Source: a virus | Length of the DNA stretch: 64,000 nucleotides | Virus record (IMG/VR): IMGVR_UViG_3300050026_000055 | Coordinates: 1-64,000 of that record | Direction: 5' to 3' (one strand) | Shown here: in pieces, positions 46,501 through 61,500 of the stretch | Layout: each line of letters opens with the position of its first letter | Position numbering within the stretch: position 1 is the stretch's first letter | The notes under the pieces: generated by a model | Told to the model about the DNA's origin: nothing | What the model saw: only the letters and a program-made list of their open reading frames with translations | Databases searched by the model: none | Program-made: the position numbers and the translations under genes

Positions 46501-49500
46501 TATATATACCGGTAGCTGATGGATCGGCTGTTAGGTTGGAAGGTTGTGACACAGCCTTTAGAAATCCTGCTGTTCCGGGAAATGAGTTACTTGAGTTTTT
46601 GTATATGTTATATCCCATTATAACATCTGCTGCTAAACCGGCTATATAATTAAACTGAAATTGATAACCAGTTGGTGTAACACTTAACGAATTTGCAATT
46701 GATGGAGGCGACGGATTGGAAAGCACACCATTTATAGTAAGTGTAGTAGTCGGTGCAGTAGCAAATAATGGAAATACTCCTGATGGAGAAACCGAGTTAA
46801 CGGTAATTAATACCGTTTCTTTTGTGGTTTCCACCAAAAAACTAACAGGAGAAATGTGCCCTGTAGTCATCAATTGAGGATAGGGATTTCCGTTATACCC
46901 GGAAAACCATATCTGTATTCCAGACCAATTTACATCAACAGGAGGATCAAAACTAACAGATACCGCTGTAAACATCTGTCCATTCTTGTTCTTATAAGGA
47001 GACTCTGCAGCCGCCACAGAAGTGACATATGCTGGTATACCGCTAGGACTGCCACCACCACCACTAGTACCGCCAGTGCCGGGAACCACTATTGTATTGC
47101 TTACTGCTTGAGTAGGCGATACAATAGTGGTTGGAGCAGCTAGTGGTGTTTGCCAAGCAGCTTCAGTTGGAACAGAAGCAGACAAATTGGTTATATTCGT
47201 TTGTGTTATTGTATCCAAAACTGAATTTGGTATTTGACTTACTGTTGGAACACTACTCATATTTTTCCTTTATTCAATCTTTACTCTGGAATTGTTGATC
47301 CATAAATACTAAAACCTAAAATCTCATTAGGATAGTTTTCGGCAATGAAGTTAAGTTGAAGCTGCATGTGTCTCAACACCGTTGCTTGACTACTTTGTAA
47401 CAAGTACCAGCGATAACTATACAACGACATGCTGGTTGGTAAGTTAGGAGGATCGGGAACAAATTGAGGCAAATAAGTAAATGGACCAGATATTTCATCT
47501 AATAGTACTGAAACTAATGGCACAGCACCTATAGCCTTTGATTCAACAACGATAGAATCTACATCTGCCAGTTGACCGGGTTGTGCCAATGTAAAACTTC
47601 CCCATGTTGCACTAGCCAAATAGGTACTTCCGTTGTCCAGATTTGATGTCCAATCTCTGTACAAAATATTGTTACCAGACCCAATCAACAATTGAATGAC
47701 ACCGTATGATGTCTCAACTGCCTTCATAGCTCCTACACCACCTGCAACCACTGCTGGTGGTGACCAACAAATACCGCTTTCTGGCATTTGTACTGGATTG
47801 CATCTCCAAGTATTACCAAGACCGTCATCAAAAAACAATGCTTGATCTTGTGTACCAAAGGCATAATAAGAGACGAAGACATTCGATGGAACAACACTAC
47901 CCCAAAGATTAGACACAGGAAATCCCAAATCCGATACACTGGCAGATGGTGTTATCTGTAATAACCGTTTGTCGGTAGTATAAGCGTAAATATTGCTACC
48001 AAAAACATCTGCTGCATTGTATGATGACAATCCCATTCCGGGCTGAAATATAGTGCAGTTAAATATAGTTCCACTAACAAACTGCGCTCCTATCGCAGAT
48101 ATATTTCCCTGAACAATGTATACATCATCAGCAGTCCACACAATCAACCCTTGACTATATGGTATCAACTTATTGATTCTTGAAGGCACTTGAAAGTAGT
48201 TTAATGCAGGCCATGAAGCCTGACCGTCACCTGTAGTGGTATCCGGTCCTGCTGCATAGTATACATAGTTTCCTATAGTACCCCACAAACGACCTGCCCA
48301 GTATTCCAAATTAATTAGACCTCCCGGCGGCGGAGAATTTCCACCAGCCAAAGGAGCCACAATAAAAGCATTTAACGATGTATCAGGCAATTCATCCCAC
48401 TGATAAGTCCATTGTGCTCCCGGAACAGTTGAGTTTGGCACTGATGCGTCATAAAGATATGTCGCACCGCCATCAGTCGTCCTGAAAATCAAAATGGTGG
48501 TGACTTGTGGGTCAGTAGTACAAAATCCAGTCAAGCCTGTTTTAAACAGAAGTCGTGGACCTGTGTTTGCAGCAGCGCTGGCATTGCTAACACTAAAATA
48601 GCCCGGATCACCCGGAACCTCAGTCGCATAAGCATATACATATGACCAACCGGTAGGTTGGTAGGTATTAGCAGTACCTGCTGCAAACGAAAGAATCGGA
48701 GGAGTATTAGGAAACAATACGTCTGGTCCTGCTATGCCCCAATTCGATACTGTTGTTCCATTAAAAATTATCTGATCTTTTCCGTCGCCTATATAAATAA
48801 GGTTGCCAACTTCTTGATAAAATGCTTGACCTGCTCCTGCTGTCTTTGTAAAGATCGGTGTTATTGCGTTTGGATTGACCACGTTTATGTTGGTAGCTGT
48901 ATCGGCAAATAGAAGTACCGAGTTATTCAAACCGTGCCAAGAATAAAATGACATGGCTGGACTAGGCAATGACAAGGATGCAGTTGATGGCAATACACCG
49001 AAAGGAATAACACTGCCACTATCAGTAAACGTTTGAGTTGTAGACGCAAGCGGAATCGAAGTAAGCAGTTGCTCACCACCGGTAGTTCTGCCGTAGATAT
49101 TATATCCAGTCGCGCCAATAACTGCTCCCCAATTGATTGTGGCAGTATTCAAATCGTTACCTGTAGCTGTATGTTGTGAATACTCAGTTGAAGCTAAGGT
49201 AGTTCCAGAAGCATTAATAGCTGCCACTCTATAGTAATATGTTGTATTTCCAAGCAATGATCCGCCGCTATTAATCGTAGAAGCTGAAGCAATAACTGGA
49301 ACCGCAAGAATACCAGGATCAACTATCGAGTTTTTTATGAAACTTGTATACCCCGGACGGCGAACTAGTGTAGTCTTGTTGGTAATCTCTACGTTGTAAC
49401 CGCCAATAAGAGTGTCCGGGTGTCCACCATAAAACTTAATGTCAGGACGAGCGCCCGGACCACACAGCACGTTTCTATTAGTATACAGTCCAGTAAACTG

Positions 49501-52500
49501 AGTTCGTACAGTCAACGGAGTGTATTTTGTGGGTTTTGTGGGCTGATTGCCTAATGCTGCTAAAAGTGCTACATCTGACATATTATGCTCCTATTGGTTA
49601 GAACGTACTTGCATTCCTTGCTTAAGATTAGCCTGTTGTTCGCCGGAAATGTTACTCCAGTTTTGAAGAAAAATGGAACGTGCTGTTTCATCCAATCCTT
49701 CGTTAGCTCCCAACAAATGTGCCACAAACTTTGCATTAGCCATTTGCCAACGCGGATCATCGGCAAATAACCACATCATTGTCAAGAATCCCCAGTTGTA
49801 TATATACGAAAGTTCGTCTGGTATCGGTGCCCATGTTTGTAAAATATCAGAAAATACAGGGGACTTTTTCTGAATGTGAATTGTTACCGGATATGCCTGA
49901 TTAGGAACTGGAGTCATTGTAAAGCCAATATTACCGTTTCCATCATCATAATGAGCTGAAATGAAGCGCGGTCTTGCCGTAGATGAATCTAACGACAAGG
50001 ACATTTCCGGCTGCATATCATACCATTTAGGAGGAGTCAATGTAATATCTTGAACAGAAGCGTGCTCTATCCATGCAAAATCAGGACAACTAATAATGTA
50101 CGTCTGTATATCACCAACAGTCCATGTCAAGTTTCCGTCGCTAGTAGTGCTCATGTTGGCTAGATTGGTGCCCCAAGTCGGTTGAGTGCCGCCACTCTGA
50201 AATGGTGTAGAACCTATAGATGTTACTGTCTGCATGTTACCATTCGGGTCTTTAAAACTATAACCCAATGGGTATGCTGTACCTGCAGTCCATACGGCGG
50301 CCGGACTAAGACAAGTAAACTGATATTGGTTTCTATTCCAGCGCCACTCAAAAGGTGGACCTAAAATTGCCTGTATCACACAATTAGCTGAAGTCAAAGC
50401 TGGTTCATTGCCAACTAAAGCACACGGCCTGCCTCTATTAAAGAAACTCGCCCATGTCATCGTTTTGTTTAGTGTATTTGTTGCATTAGGCATTGTTTAT
50501 CCTTATAACTCCGCTGACAATGTTACATAGGTTGATGTACCAGTAGTCCACCATTGCGCCGGATTACTGACTGTAACCACTGTTGTCATACCAATAGTCG
50601 ATGTTCCGGCTCCTGCAACATTAGGTTGAGAACAATTAGATGCCCCCCACGTGCCTACTACAACGGCAGTTGGTGATGTACGCATTGTCACTGGCAAACT
50701 AAGATTGGTAGTTAGATTAGTACCTGTCTCGTTGTATCCGGCGACTAATATGTCGTAAACTACGGAACCACCTAACTTCTGGTAATACCGCTGACACATA
50801 ACCAACTCTCTACCATAATCTCTGCGCTCAAACGGAGTAGCTACAGAACCCACCTCAAACTGAGTTTTACCGAGAGTGCCTGCATTGAATTCAACAGTCG
50901 CACTAGTGGCAGCCGTCAATCCAGTTACAGTAATTGGACTGGCCGCATAACTTCCAGCACCAACACGTCCCTGTGCGGTACCTGCCCATGAAAGAGTATA
51001 AGTTCCGCCTTCGGGCAGATTCAAATCTTCAATAACCTGTTGTATTGTGCCAGCAGTAATAGTAATGGTTGTATCACCTTTAGTCTGAGTAAAGGTGTAA
51101 GTTCCACCACCAGCGCCAGCCTTCCATCTATCGTGCATATACACACCGGCAGAAGTGGCTGTACCTGACACATAAACACGTTGATTTATAACAAAATTGC
51201 CATTTATCAGTCTGTTCCGAAATCCATTCACGCTGGCGAGAGAAAGTCCAGAATCTTCAAGTAAAGTGCCTATTGTATTGTTAAATGATGCAATGTTGCC
51301 AGACACAGAACTGGCAGGACCAATCACGTTCCCCCCACTAGCAGGGGCAGCCCATGAAGTAGTGGTTCCATTAGAAGTCAATATCTGACCGTTTGTTCCA
51401 ACCCCCCCACTAATCTCTATAGCACTAGTAACATTGATGGTGGGTGTAGTTACTATTCCAGTAAATGTCGGATTGGCGATAGGAGCATAAATAGTGTTTA
51501 TATTTGCCCCACCGATCTGCAAAATAGAACTAGCATTAATAGTTGGTGCTGCCAGCGTTCCCGTAAAAGTCGGATTAGCCAGCGGTGCACGGCTGGTGTC
51601 GCTAGCATGAACGTGATCTTGACGGGAATATAGGGTAGACACACCTACGGCCACCGAACCGTCCATTACAGGATTTGAAGTTCCAGCTTGACCTAAAACA
51701 AAAGCTGTAGTTGCTAAATCTGTAGTATTATTATTAACACTCTGAGTAGTAGCTGTAGTACCATTAGGCAATGCTGGAGTACCGCTCAAATTTCCTGCTG
51801 TAGTTGCAGAAGTAGCAGTAGTAGCATTTCCGCTGGTATTACTAGTGATACTACTCGGTAAATCGGCTGCTACTAGCGCCCTAAGAGTCGGAACTGCTGC
51901 CGTAACTCCGCTTGTATTCGTAGCATAGACATAATTAGGAATACCAGTAGTCGATATATTAGATGCTGTTCCAGTTGTACTTTGATTCCATGTAGGAACT
52001 GTACCCGTTAACCCGGCATAAGGTGCAGATGTAGCAATAATACTGCCTGATCCACTTGCAGACAAACTGCCTAACGAACCAACATACATTGTAGCTGTAC
52101 TAGTACCACTTAGTATACTAGAAAAAGGTACATCGCTAGTAATGCCCCCAGTGACAACTAATGATCCATAAATAGTTTGTACCGCAGAACTTGGCGGATT
52201 GGAGACTATATAGTTAGGCAAATAAGGATTTGGTGTAGAAATCATAGGCGCAACTGCGCTCAAATCGAATGTCCCTGTGCCATTCAGAATGTATGGAATC
52301 TGAGCTATTTGAAGTCCTGCGTCAGAAACAAACGTAACCAAATAGTATGTACCAGACGGTGTAATTACATCATTTCCCCATAATGCGGTGCTAAAAGCGC
52401 CCGAACCGTTGGCGGTAACGGATTGTACGGTTTCAACCAAAAATCCGGTGCCAGACACTCTCGGAACATTTAACCCATAATTCTCAAGGGAAAAAATTAT

Positions 52501-55500
52501 CTTATCATTAGGGTAAAGCACACCAAAGATATTTTCCAGATTTCCAGTTATAATAATTGTGGGGCTGCTCATATTTTTTCCTCTAAAATGGTGTTAAGGT
52601 CGATAAATCAACCGTACCAGAACCAACCAAGCTGTATCGGCACTGTGCTGTCTGCAAATTCTTGTCAGACATAAATGTTACTAAATAGTATGTACCGCTT
52701 GGGGCAATAAGATCGTTGCCCCAAATCAAAGTAGAAATCAGACCATTTATATCGGCAGTTGCAGTTACTCTAGGCGAAACCACGAATCCAGTGCTTATGA
52801 CTCTTGGAACACTTGATCCATAGTTTTCTAACTGAAAAACAGGTGTTCCTTTTGGATAATTGGCACCGAATATGGACTGAATATTGGCTGTAATTGTTAA
52901 ACTCGGAGTTATCATAATTACTTTACTTTATTTTCGATAAATCATTTTTATTGAAGTGCAACGCAAACGCACCGGCTAAATGAAAGCTGTTGTATACATA
53001 ACTAATGCTGTCTACATCCACAATTTCTCCAAAACTATTAAAAATGGCTGACCCAGAATCACCATTAGTGCTATTAAGATCATATAGATATATATCATAT
53101 ACACCATTGAGTATTCCGGGTGCAGGGTCAGTTTCGGAAATACTTCCTGCAAAAGTGCCTTCCCTTACTATATTAGGAAGACCTTTGGGATTACCACAAA
53201 TCCATACATGCTGCCCAATTCTGGCTTTTTCATTAGAAAATCTAGCAAAATGTTTAAATTCTGTTTTTACAATCATCAATTCATGGTCATAGTGGTCAAA
53301 CACTTTCTCAATTATTATTGTAGATTCACCGTCTATAATTACAACATTATTTTCTGAATCACAATGTGTTGCAGTCAGTAAAGTATGCTTGCCCACAGCC
53401 GTAGCAGAACAGATTTTAGTGCCGTACCCTTCAGTAATTTCTATACGATGCGATGTATTAATAGCTATTTTAGTAGGATTACACGCGGTACAACAAATAA
53501 TCAATGACAGTAAAAATACAGATAGACTTTTCACAACTATGTCTCCCATTTATTCAAATAGTCCAAAAATTTTTGAATATACTTCTTGTCATCTTCCAGC
53601 TTTCCTAACAACAGACTGCACTTGGCGCAAAGTATGCCCCTGTGAGTACCCGGTTTAGTATGGTCGTGGTCAATGTGCCAAGTATTGTTAAATCCTTGCC
53701 CCCAATCACACCCGCCGGTGCCACAAACAGCGCAACGGTTACTCTGGGAGGCCAACAGAGCGTCACGGCTGTCTTCATCCAGCCCATAAAGGATTCTATT
53801 CTGTCGATTCATTTTTCCTCTTGCTCGTAACTCTGGGTGTCTTTTGTTGTATTTTAAACCATCTATACGATTACATATCCGGCATCTCCTACCATTCTTT
53901 TTGCCATTTTTTGTAAATAACGGAATGATGTTGTTGCCGACTAATTCGTGACCGTGCTTACAAAATTGACGCGGAATGCCGCCAGTTTTCTTAATCTCAG
54001 GGTTTTTAATCCTATACGACTTCATTGCCGCGATTGCATGACATTGTTTACAGTAATATTTGTCGTTACCGTTGCGTTTATACCGGTAAATATTTTCTTC
54101 AACCAATACATGACCTAAGTTACATAAGTTCTTCATTCTAAACCGTTTAATTAGAAGGGGCCATAAGGACGAGCGGGTGTTATCTGGTATCCGGCCCAAC
54201 CAACGTCCATGATGGACTGACTGGGGTAGAATCCAAAATCATCCATCTCGCGCTGGCCTGATCTTAGCGAATTATCTAATGCTTTTAACCATAATGCGTA
54301 TTCTTCTTTAAACTTTGTTCTTACTTTAGGATCGGGACTTCTACGGAAGCATTGAGCATAAAATCCTTGCTTAAAAAATGTTACATAATCATCAGGAATG
54401 GGCTCAAGCGTCTGCGCTAAATTAAGAAATGTTGGTGCTCGCATCTGTGAGACTACGTTTATCATCCATACCACTCCTGTTTGCGGAGGCGTAGGATTGA
54501 GTCTAAATGCCTGACCCTTTGGGTTGATTGCAGTCCATACGCAAGAACCGTCTGCAACTGTAGTGGCAACTATGTGTTGACTGTTAAATGTAGGATAGAC
54601 CGGAGTGGTCGGCCATGTCGGTTGCACTGAACCACAGACACCAAACGTGGTCAAACACCAAAGATTACCATTAGGGTCTTTAATGCAAGTCGTTGGATTG
54701 TTTGGCTGTGTAATCTGATTAATCGGATTTATATATACAACACCGGGACCGGGATTAGTCAAACCAGAGTCACTCACTAATGCAGTTTGTCCCCATGTTC
54801 CTGAAATAGCCTGATCGTTAGGAATCCAGCAAATCTTGTCTGGATAACCGGTTTGCGAATAAGTTACCAGAAGATCACGTCGAACTTCTAGATCGACCTT
54901 CTCTTTTGGAATTGAAGTGCTATTGATGTTCGATGCCCATGCGTACTCTAACCAAGAAACATTGACCACACCGGGTACAAAATAATCTTGCTGCAAGGTA
55001 ATGGTAGTAAATGGAGTCACATTAAAGCGATTCCACTTCCAATTAAAAGGCTGGCCGTCTGGACCCCCGAACAGCATATCGGCCATAACATCATTTGCCA
55101 CACTCAATGCTGGAAGATCGGAATAACCGCCTGTGGCTAAAGCCGGCGCTAGATCACCAAATGAGTTGGCATCGTCTACGATTTGCTGCAATGGTATTGT
55201 ACTGTTGGGCACATTATCTCCTTAGACACAAAAAAAAGCAGGCCATGACATTAATCATGGCCGAATAATTACCGCAAGTTCACGTCAGCCATTTTCAAAC
55301 GAGCATCGTCGCCTCCGTCACTATATCTGTATTGAATACTGCCGCTCGTAACATTTCTAGTCTGGAACTGAAGTGCGGTTTGATAATCGGAAACTGCTTT
55401 ATTAAAGGACGCTTCATTAAACTTGCCGTTAGGAACAACCACGCCCTTTTCGTTGAACATAAACTGTTCTTTAATGGGCGGTTTCCAAGTCTGACCACAA

Positions 55501-58500
55501 CGCAGACAGCGAACCCAGGTGTCTCCCCAAGGCATGATATGCTTCAGCACGCAGAACTGAGAGTCATCTCCCTGTCCACCTATAATGCCTTCAGCGCCAT
55601 TGCCACCCTTTTTGTGGTTGCAGCGAGCCTGAGTTGCCTCGAATCCGCGCTTAATCTGTGCAAGAGTCTGTCCATTTGTAGTACTACGCTGACGTTTATT
55701 GTCGCGCTTTAATTCTCGTTCTTGAAGACGCTCTTCCAAATCCTGAAGTTCTGCCTTCTTTGCTTTGATTTCAAGCTGTTTTAGTTCTAACTCAGCTTTC
55801 TTCATTTCTGCATCACTAGGTTCTACAATTTTCATAAGATTTTCTGCCATTTCCTTCTCCTTTAAACAGCCGTTACCATTTTATTCCGCGCTTCATAAAA
55901 CAATGAATTGTATTTAAAAGCTGCTGGACCTGTGGCTTTACCGAATACTCTTTCGATGACCGCCTCAGAAAGAAATCCTTTCAGCAGTATTTGCATCAAA
56001 CAAGTACGCCATCCTCGATATTTTTCATTCAAAGGAATGCCGCGCTCATCGAACCGCATTATGGTAAACTCAGTCGTATATCCGTTTTGTACCCAACATG
56101 CCACTTCGGGGTACGCATTTTTGTCTTTGCGTTGTACAAGAAGTGTTAATTTATCTGGATGTGGATGTTGACGATACCAGCAATTCAAGTTGCACTCTTC
56201 TCGCAGTTTTTTGATAAACTCGCTAGAGTGCATAACCTTGCCTTTTCTAGCCTCTTCATCGGCATAATCAGCAGGATCAAGCCAGCGATAATCTTTAACC
56301 ACTTCGGCTGTCAATTCTTGCTGTCTACACAATTCTTCTTCATTTTGCTGGCTGCTGTGTTCGTGAACATGTTCAGCATATCGCTCAATCTCACCTTCTA
56401 ATTGTGGATCAAGTTTCTCCTCAAAACTGGCAGCATATGTTTCCCAAGGAGGCGCATCTTGCTTGCGAGTGCCTTGGTTTTTCATCATCTCTTGATACTG
56501 TTCTTGTTCCATTTTCCTCCAAAAATCTACCACACCGCCGAAGGCAATCACTCTCGGCGGGGGCAGTGCCACAACTCGGCTGGCCTGCCTGACAGTGTGG
56601 CAAAAGACTGTTGCATTTACTTTGGTATAAATAGTAATCCAACTATTGATACCATTCAATACAGCAGACAAAAAATTTATTAATTTTTTCTTGACAAAAC
56701 ACCGGTGCCTATACTATTTTATACAACCTCGTTACCTGCCTAAAACCAGTTCCCCACCCATTTGCCCCCGGTGATGTAGTTGGAAATCGTGGTGCTGTTA
56801 ACGACAGTCCCTACCTAAACACGCCCTTGCCAACCCCGTAGAGCACCGTACCGCCAGAACCGCCACCTGAATAACTCAGCGCGTGCATCGCATTTCCCAG
56901 TGCCGTGCGGGCCGACTGCAAGCCCGTTCCACTGGTTTCAAACGTGTAGGAGTTTGTGATCCAACTTGAAATTTGCGCTGAGACCAAAGAGCTTTTTCCG
57001 TTGTTCTTCAAGACATTCAGATATTCGTAATCCTGTACTCCGTCGCGGATTAACTTGAGACGCACACTGGGAAGAATGAGCGGCGTGGTTACACCGGAGC
57101 CCATGTAACACACTGCACTGCTATTACTGCTGCCTACGCACCCTGGATAAACGAGTGTTCCATCACCCCAACCGCCAGAATAGTAAATCCCATTCCAGGG
57201 GTTCCACGTCACGCCAGACGGGACGCAATAGGGGTTGTAAGAAGGAGTGTTGCAGACATCAGCAGCATAGTAGAGTTCGCCCGTTTGTCCGTGCAAATAG
57301 GTTAGCCACTCCATCGCGCGGGCCGCTGCTGGTTTGCCATCGACGTTATAGTTCGGCCATGTGGTGTATGTGTATCCTGACGGACTAGGACCAGGTACTC
57401 CATTCGAACAGGTTCCGGCTTCTGAACACGATTGATAAGACCACTCGGTGCCAGTAAGGGCGCAGGCTGATGGGCAGCCGTTTGATGTGGGAGCGGTCGC
57501 TGTTACCGTTTGCGCCGGAAGGCTGCTGACGTTTTTCTGCGCCTGAGCGACACACGAGATAAGTAAAAGAAGCGAGATTGCTAAAATCTTTTTCATGTTA
57601 GTTCACCTGCTCTAAAGTGCAAGCTGCGTTCGCTAGTACCGTAATCTCGTTACCTGTAAACCCCTGCCCGATTGTTGCTCCCACGATTCGGGGGAGGCAT
57701 TGAACCACTCGGGTTAAACGTTGCGGTTACTGTGCAGTTGCTCGCTGGCATGTTGCCCGTGAAAGTTGTCGTGCCCGAACCGCCGCAACCGCTTACGGTC
57801 GCCAGGGTCGAACCGCCCGACGCTGATACTGTGCAGGAGTATGCCGTGCCGCTGCTTATACCGCTCCCAGATGGCGAGCATGACACTGTGCCTGATCCGG
57901 TGCCAGCCGTAGCCGTGCTTAGGGTGTAGGTCGATCCACCGCAGCTCTGTGTGATTGTCGGAGTAAGCCCAAGAAGCGAGCTATCAATCCCGACCGTTCC
58001 CACATTGCAATAGGTGAGGCTCACGGTATCATTCACTAAGTTTCCGCTAGTGGCCGCAGTGCGCTCGTTTTGCGCGGTGAACTTGTCACCAGTGCCAGCT
58101 TGCCCAGGGATTGCCGATGCGTTCTCATTATTCAGGGTAATAATCGAGCGTGTCCCGTTGCCTTGCGGCTGTACAGCTCCACCGCCCCAAGCGCCAGTGC
58201 AGCCACCCGCATTGCAGGTGTAGGTGTTGCCTGAAAAGAGAATACCGTTCGTCGATGACCAGGCGCGAAGGAAATAAATGCCAGACCTTCCTGGCCCCAG
58301 GTCACACTGATTATTGGTTACGGTTAAGCCTTGCAGGTCGTTATCTCCGTTGTCCGGGTCGCCGATGTGGAAGCAATGGGCATTCGTACTATTACTTGGG
58401 TCGAGCACAGATAAGCACTGGTTATTGTTCCAGGTCGTGTTGATGGAGTTGCGGGTGCGGAAGCAACGATTGTTATTGGCAATGACCGTGTTGTTATATG

Positions 58501-61500
58501 CCTGCGCTCCTGCGCTGCCTATTACATTCAATGGCGAAGTGTACGTACCGCTAACAGCTTCTCCCCCATCCAAGATGATACCGCGACCAAAGCTGTTATT
58601 TGGATAGCTGCTCTCGGGAAGTAGAGTGTTGGCGACCAGATTGATGTAGTTGTTGTGGACGAGGCTGTTGGCGATGTTGTAGAGCGCTATTCCTTGGCAG
58701 CTTGAAGACGTTGCCGGACAGGTCAGGTTGTTGTAGTAGACCTCAAACGGATCGTAACCCGCGCTGCTGCCCAACAGGTAAAAGTTTGCCGTTCTGGAAC
58801 TGGTGGTGTTCGCCGGGGCGGTTGAGGTGATGTTGTAAATTTGGACTGTCGGGTTCACTGAGCACTGACTTGCCGGTGGTCCCGAACTCACGAACAAATT
58901 GAAATCAGCGTCCACGCCAGAGGTGACGGTTAGGTGGTGCAACCGAAGCGGAGACGACGCGGGGCAACCCAAACCCGTGAAGTAAATTCCCGCATAAGAG
59001 TACATGCCAGCGGCGATCTGTTGGTCGTACCCTATGTCGTGGGTCACGGAGCCGTTATAAATTTCTGCATCCTGGGCGGTGCTGTTGGCGTAGATGCCGC
59101 CAGTGACCGTGTGACCGTTCAGGTTCAGCGTGATCCCTGTACCGGCCAAACTAAAACAAGCCGACTGTGCTGCCGTGTTCGTGCTATAGGGGGTGGCAGT
59201 CACGTCTTGCGTGAGATAGTAACTTCCTGCTCCAAGTGAGAGGTTGCAGGCCGAGAGCGGTGTTTGCCCGACGGTCGAGAAACTGCCACCTACGTTGCCG
59301 CAAGTGCTTTGATCGGTTCCAGTCCCGCAGCCCGCTGGTAAAGCGAAAGACAAGCGGGCTGCCAGCAGGAGAACACAAGCGAGTTGAAATAGTCGCCTCA
59401 TGTTATTGATGCTCCAACAGCAAGTTGAGTGCAGACCATCCAGTACTCCAACTAAGGGTTCCGGTACACCCCTTTGACCCGTTGCTGCTTATTAGTTGAT
59501 CACCCACCACAAGGTAGTTATCGTCTACGGATAACCGTGTGGTTGCACCATTAGTCCAAGTAATGCCTGGATCACCGCCGCCAGAGTTATAAAACGCGCA
59601 AATCTGCGTGTCCGGTTGTGCCGATGCCGTGACGGAGCCGCTAGACAATGCCGTGCCTGTCCCGCCGGTTACAACGGGAGTACCATCCAGCGTGCATGAT
59701 CCGCTGCTGTGCTCGAGCTCTACTATTCCGCCGTAGTTCGTCACGTTCGATAGAGTAATGGTTCGACTTCCGCCCGGAGAACTTGCCAGACAAAAAGCGT
59801 AGAAAGAATGTCCAGTACCGTCAGGAATACCGCCAGTGCCAAGCAAAGGCGTATAGGCGTTGCTTAGATCATCGACCATTGAAACACCGTAGAAGTTTGC
59901 TGCGCCCGAAAAGAATAAGGTAATTCGGTTTCCTGATGTCGAACTAAACGCCGTCAGATTGCAGGGTTCTGATGAGCAAGTGCCAAGAGGATGTGCAACG
60001 ACAAACGCCGGATTAGACGCAGCTATCGTGTACACTGCGTCATGCTCCGCGCTGGCTGCATAATTGGCTTTATACCCGATGCTCTTGAGCGTGAACGTTG
60101 AACCCGGAGAAGTGAACGCGCCTGTATAATGCGTGCCTGTTGAGCAGCTCGAAGCTGTCCCCGCTGGCGTCGAACCGTTCGCCGTGTAGCACTTGTAATC
60201 ACCACTCGATCCACCGCCAAGCGTTACCGACTGCGCCCCTCCATAGCTGCCAACTCCCGGCGAGTCAGTAATCGCACCGACTTGGAAAGTCAGATCACTT
60301 CGCACCGGAGCCGAGGTCTGGAAGTGTGCTTCCTCGCACCGTGAGGCAAAACTGGCCTTAGTGCTGGAATCTGGCACAACCGAAACGCCCGTAGTGTAAG
60401 CGGTGACTCCAGCAAGCGTGCAAGACGTTCCTTGGCAGCTTGAATAATAGGGAGTGCCGCCGCTGCACCCTGTAACGGTTTCAGTCACGTCATTGTTGAC
60501 CGTCGCTGTGGTCTGCGAATTGACCGTTACGGGAGCCGTGGGCCAATCCGTTGAGCCTGCCGAAACCGTGCAGCTACCACCCAAGGCGCAAGTCTGACCA
60601 TTGACCGTGGTGCTAGCGTTCGAGGCTGCCTTGGTGTCGGCGTAGGTCTTGACGGCTTTCTGTGACGGAACTTTCGTATCGTCAGTGCCGAGCGTTCCGG
60701 TTGTGTCCAGCTTTGCCGAAGGAATAAACGTACTTTGCGGAACTGAGCCACCGTTCGTTTGCAGATCGCCCGACGATCCGGCAGCAGGACTTCCGCCCTT
60801 GAGCGTCCACGTATCGCAATTTCCGGTCGTCAAGTGCGTGCAAGCGTAATCCTGCTGTTTCGTTCCGCCACCAGCCGGACAATCACCGTCGTAGACGCTC
60901 ACCGTTTCATACAGGGTTGATCCGGTCAAAGCCGCCATTTGAGCGCAGGTTTTCGGGCCGCCTCCAGCTACTATCGCGCTTGCCTCGAGGGTACCTGGCG
61001 TCGAGATGTTTCCAGAGCTGTCGATGGTCACCGGCGTAGTCTTCACGTCGCCGTTGCCGGCCACCACCACCACCTTGCTGGCGTTGCCGCTGCTCAGATC
61101 GGCCGCGGTGTTGGTCACCGTTGTGGCGCAGGACACAGATCCATCCGTGCCGATGGATTGTACAAATTGGCTGGGGCAGGCATTTGACTCCACCCCACCC
61201 AACGTGGATGCGGTTGGTGCTGGCAGTTGTGCTGCTGGAATCTTTGTATTTGAATCCAGTGAAGCTATGCCGCTCGCTGCGCCTACCGATGAGGTTGGAA
61301 CCTTGGTTGAATCGTAAACCGTGCAACTGGAGCCTAGAGCGCAGGTCTGACCATTTACAGAAGTGGAAGCACTGGAAGCAGCCTTCGCATCGAGCGCAGT
61401 CTGAGTGGCGGAACTGATTGGCTTGTTGGCGTCGGATGTGTTGTCCACGTTCCCCAGGCCGACATCGCCTTTAGCCTTTGCACCAACTGCTACCCAAGCC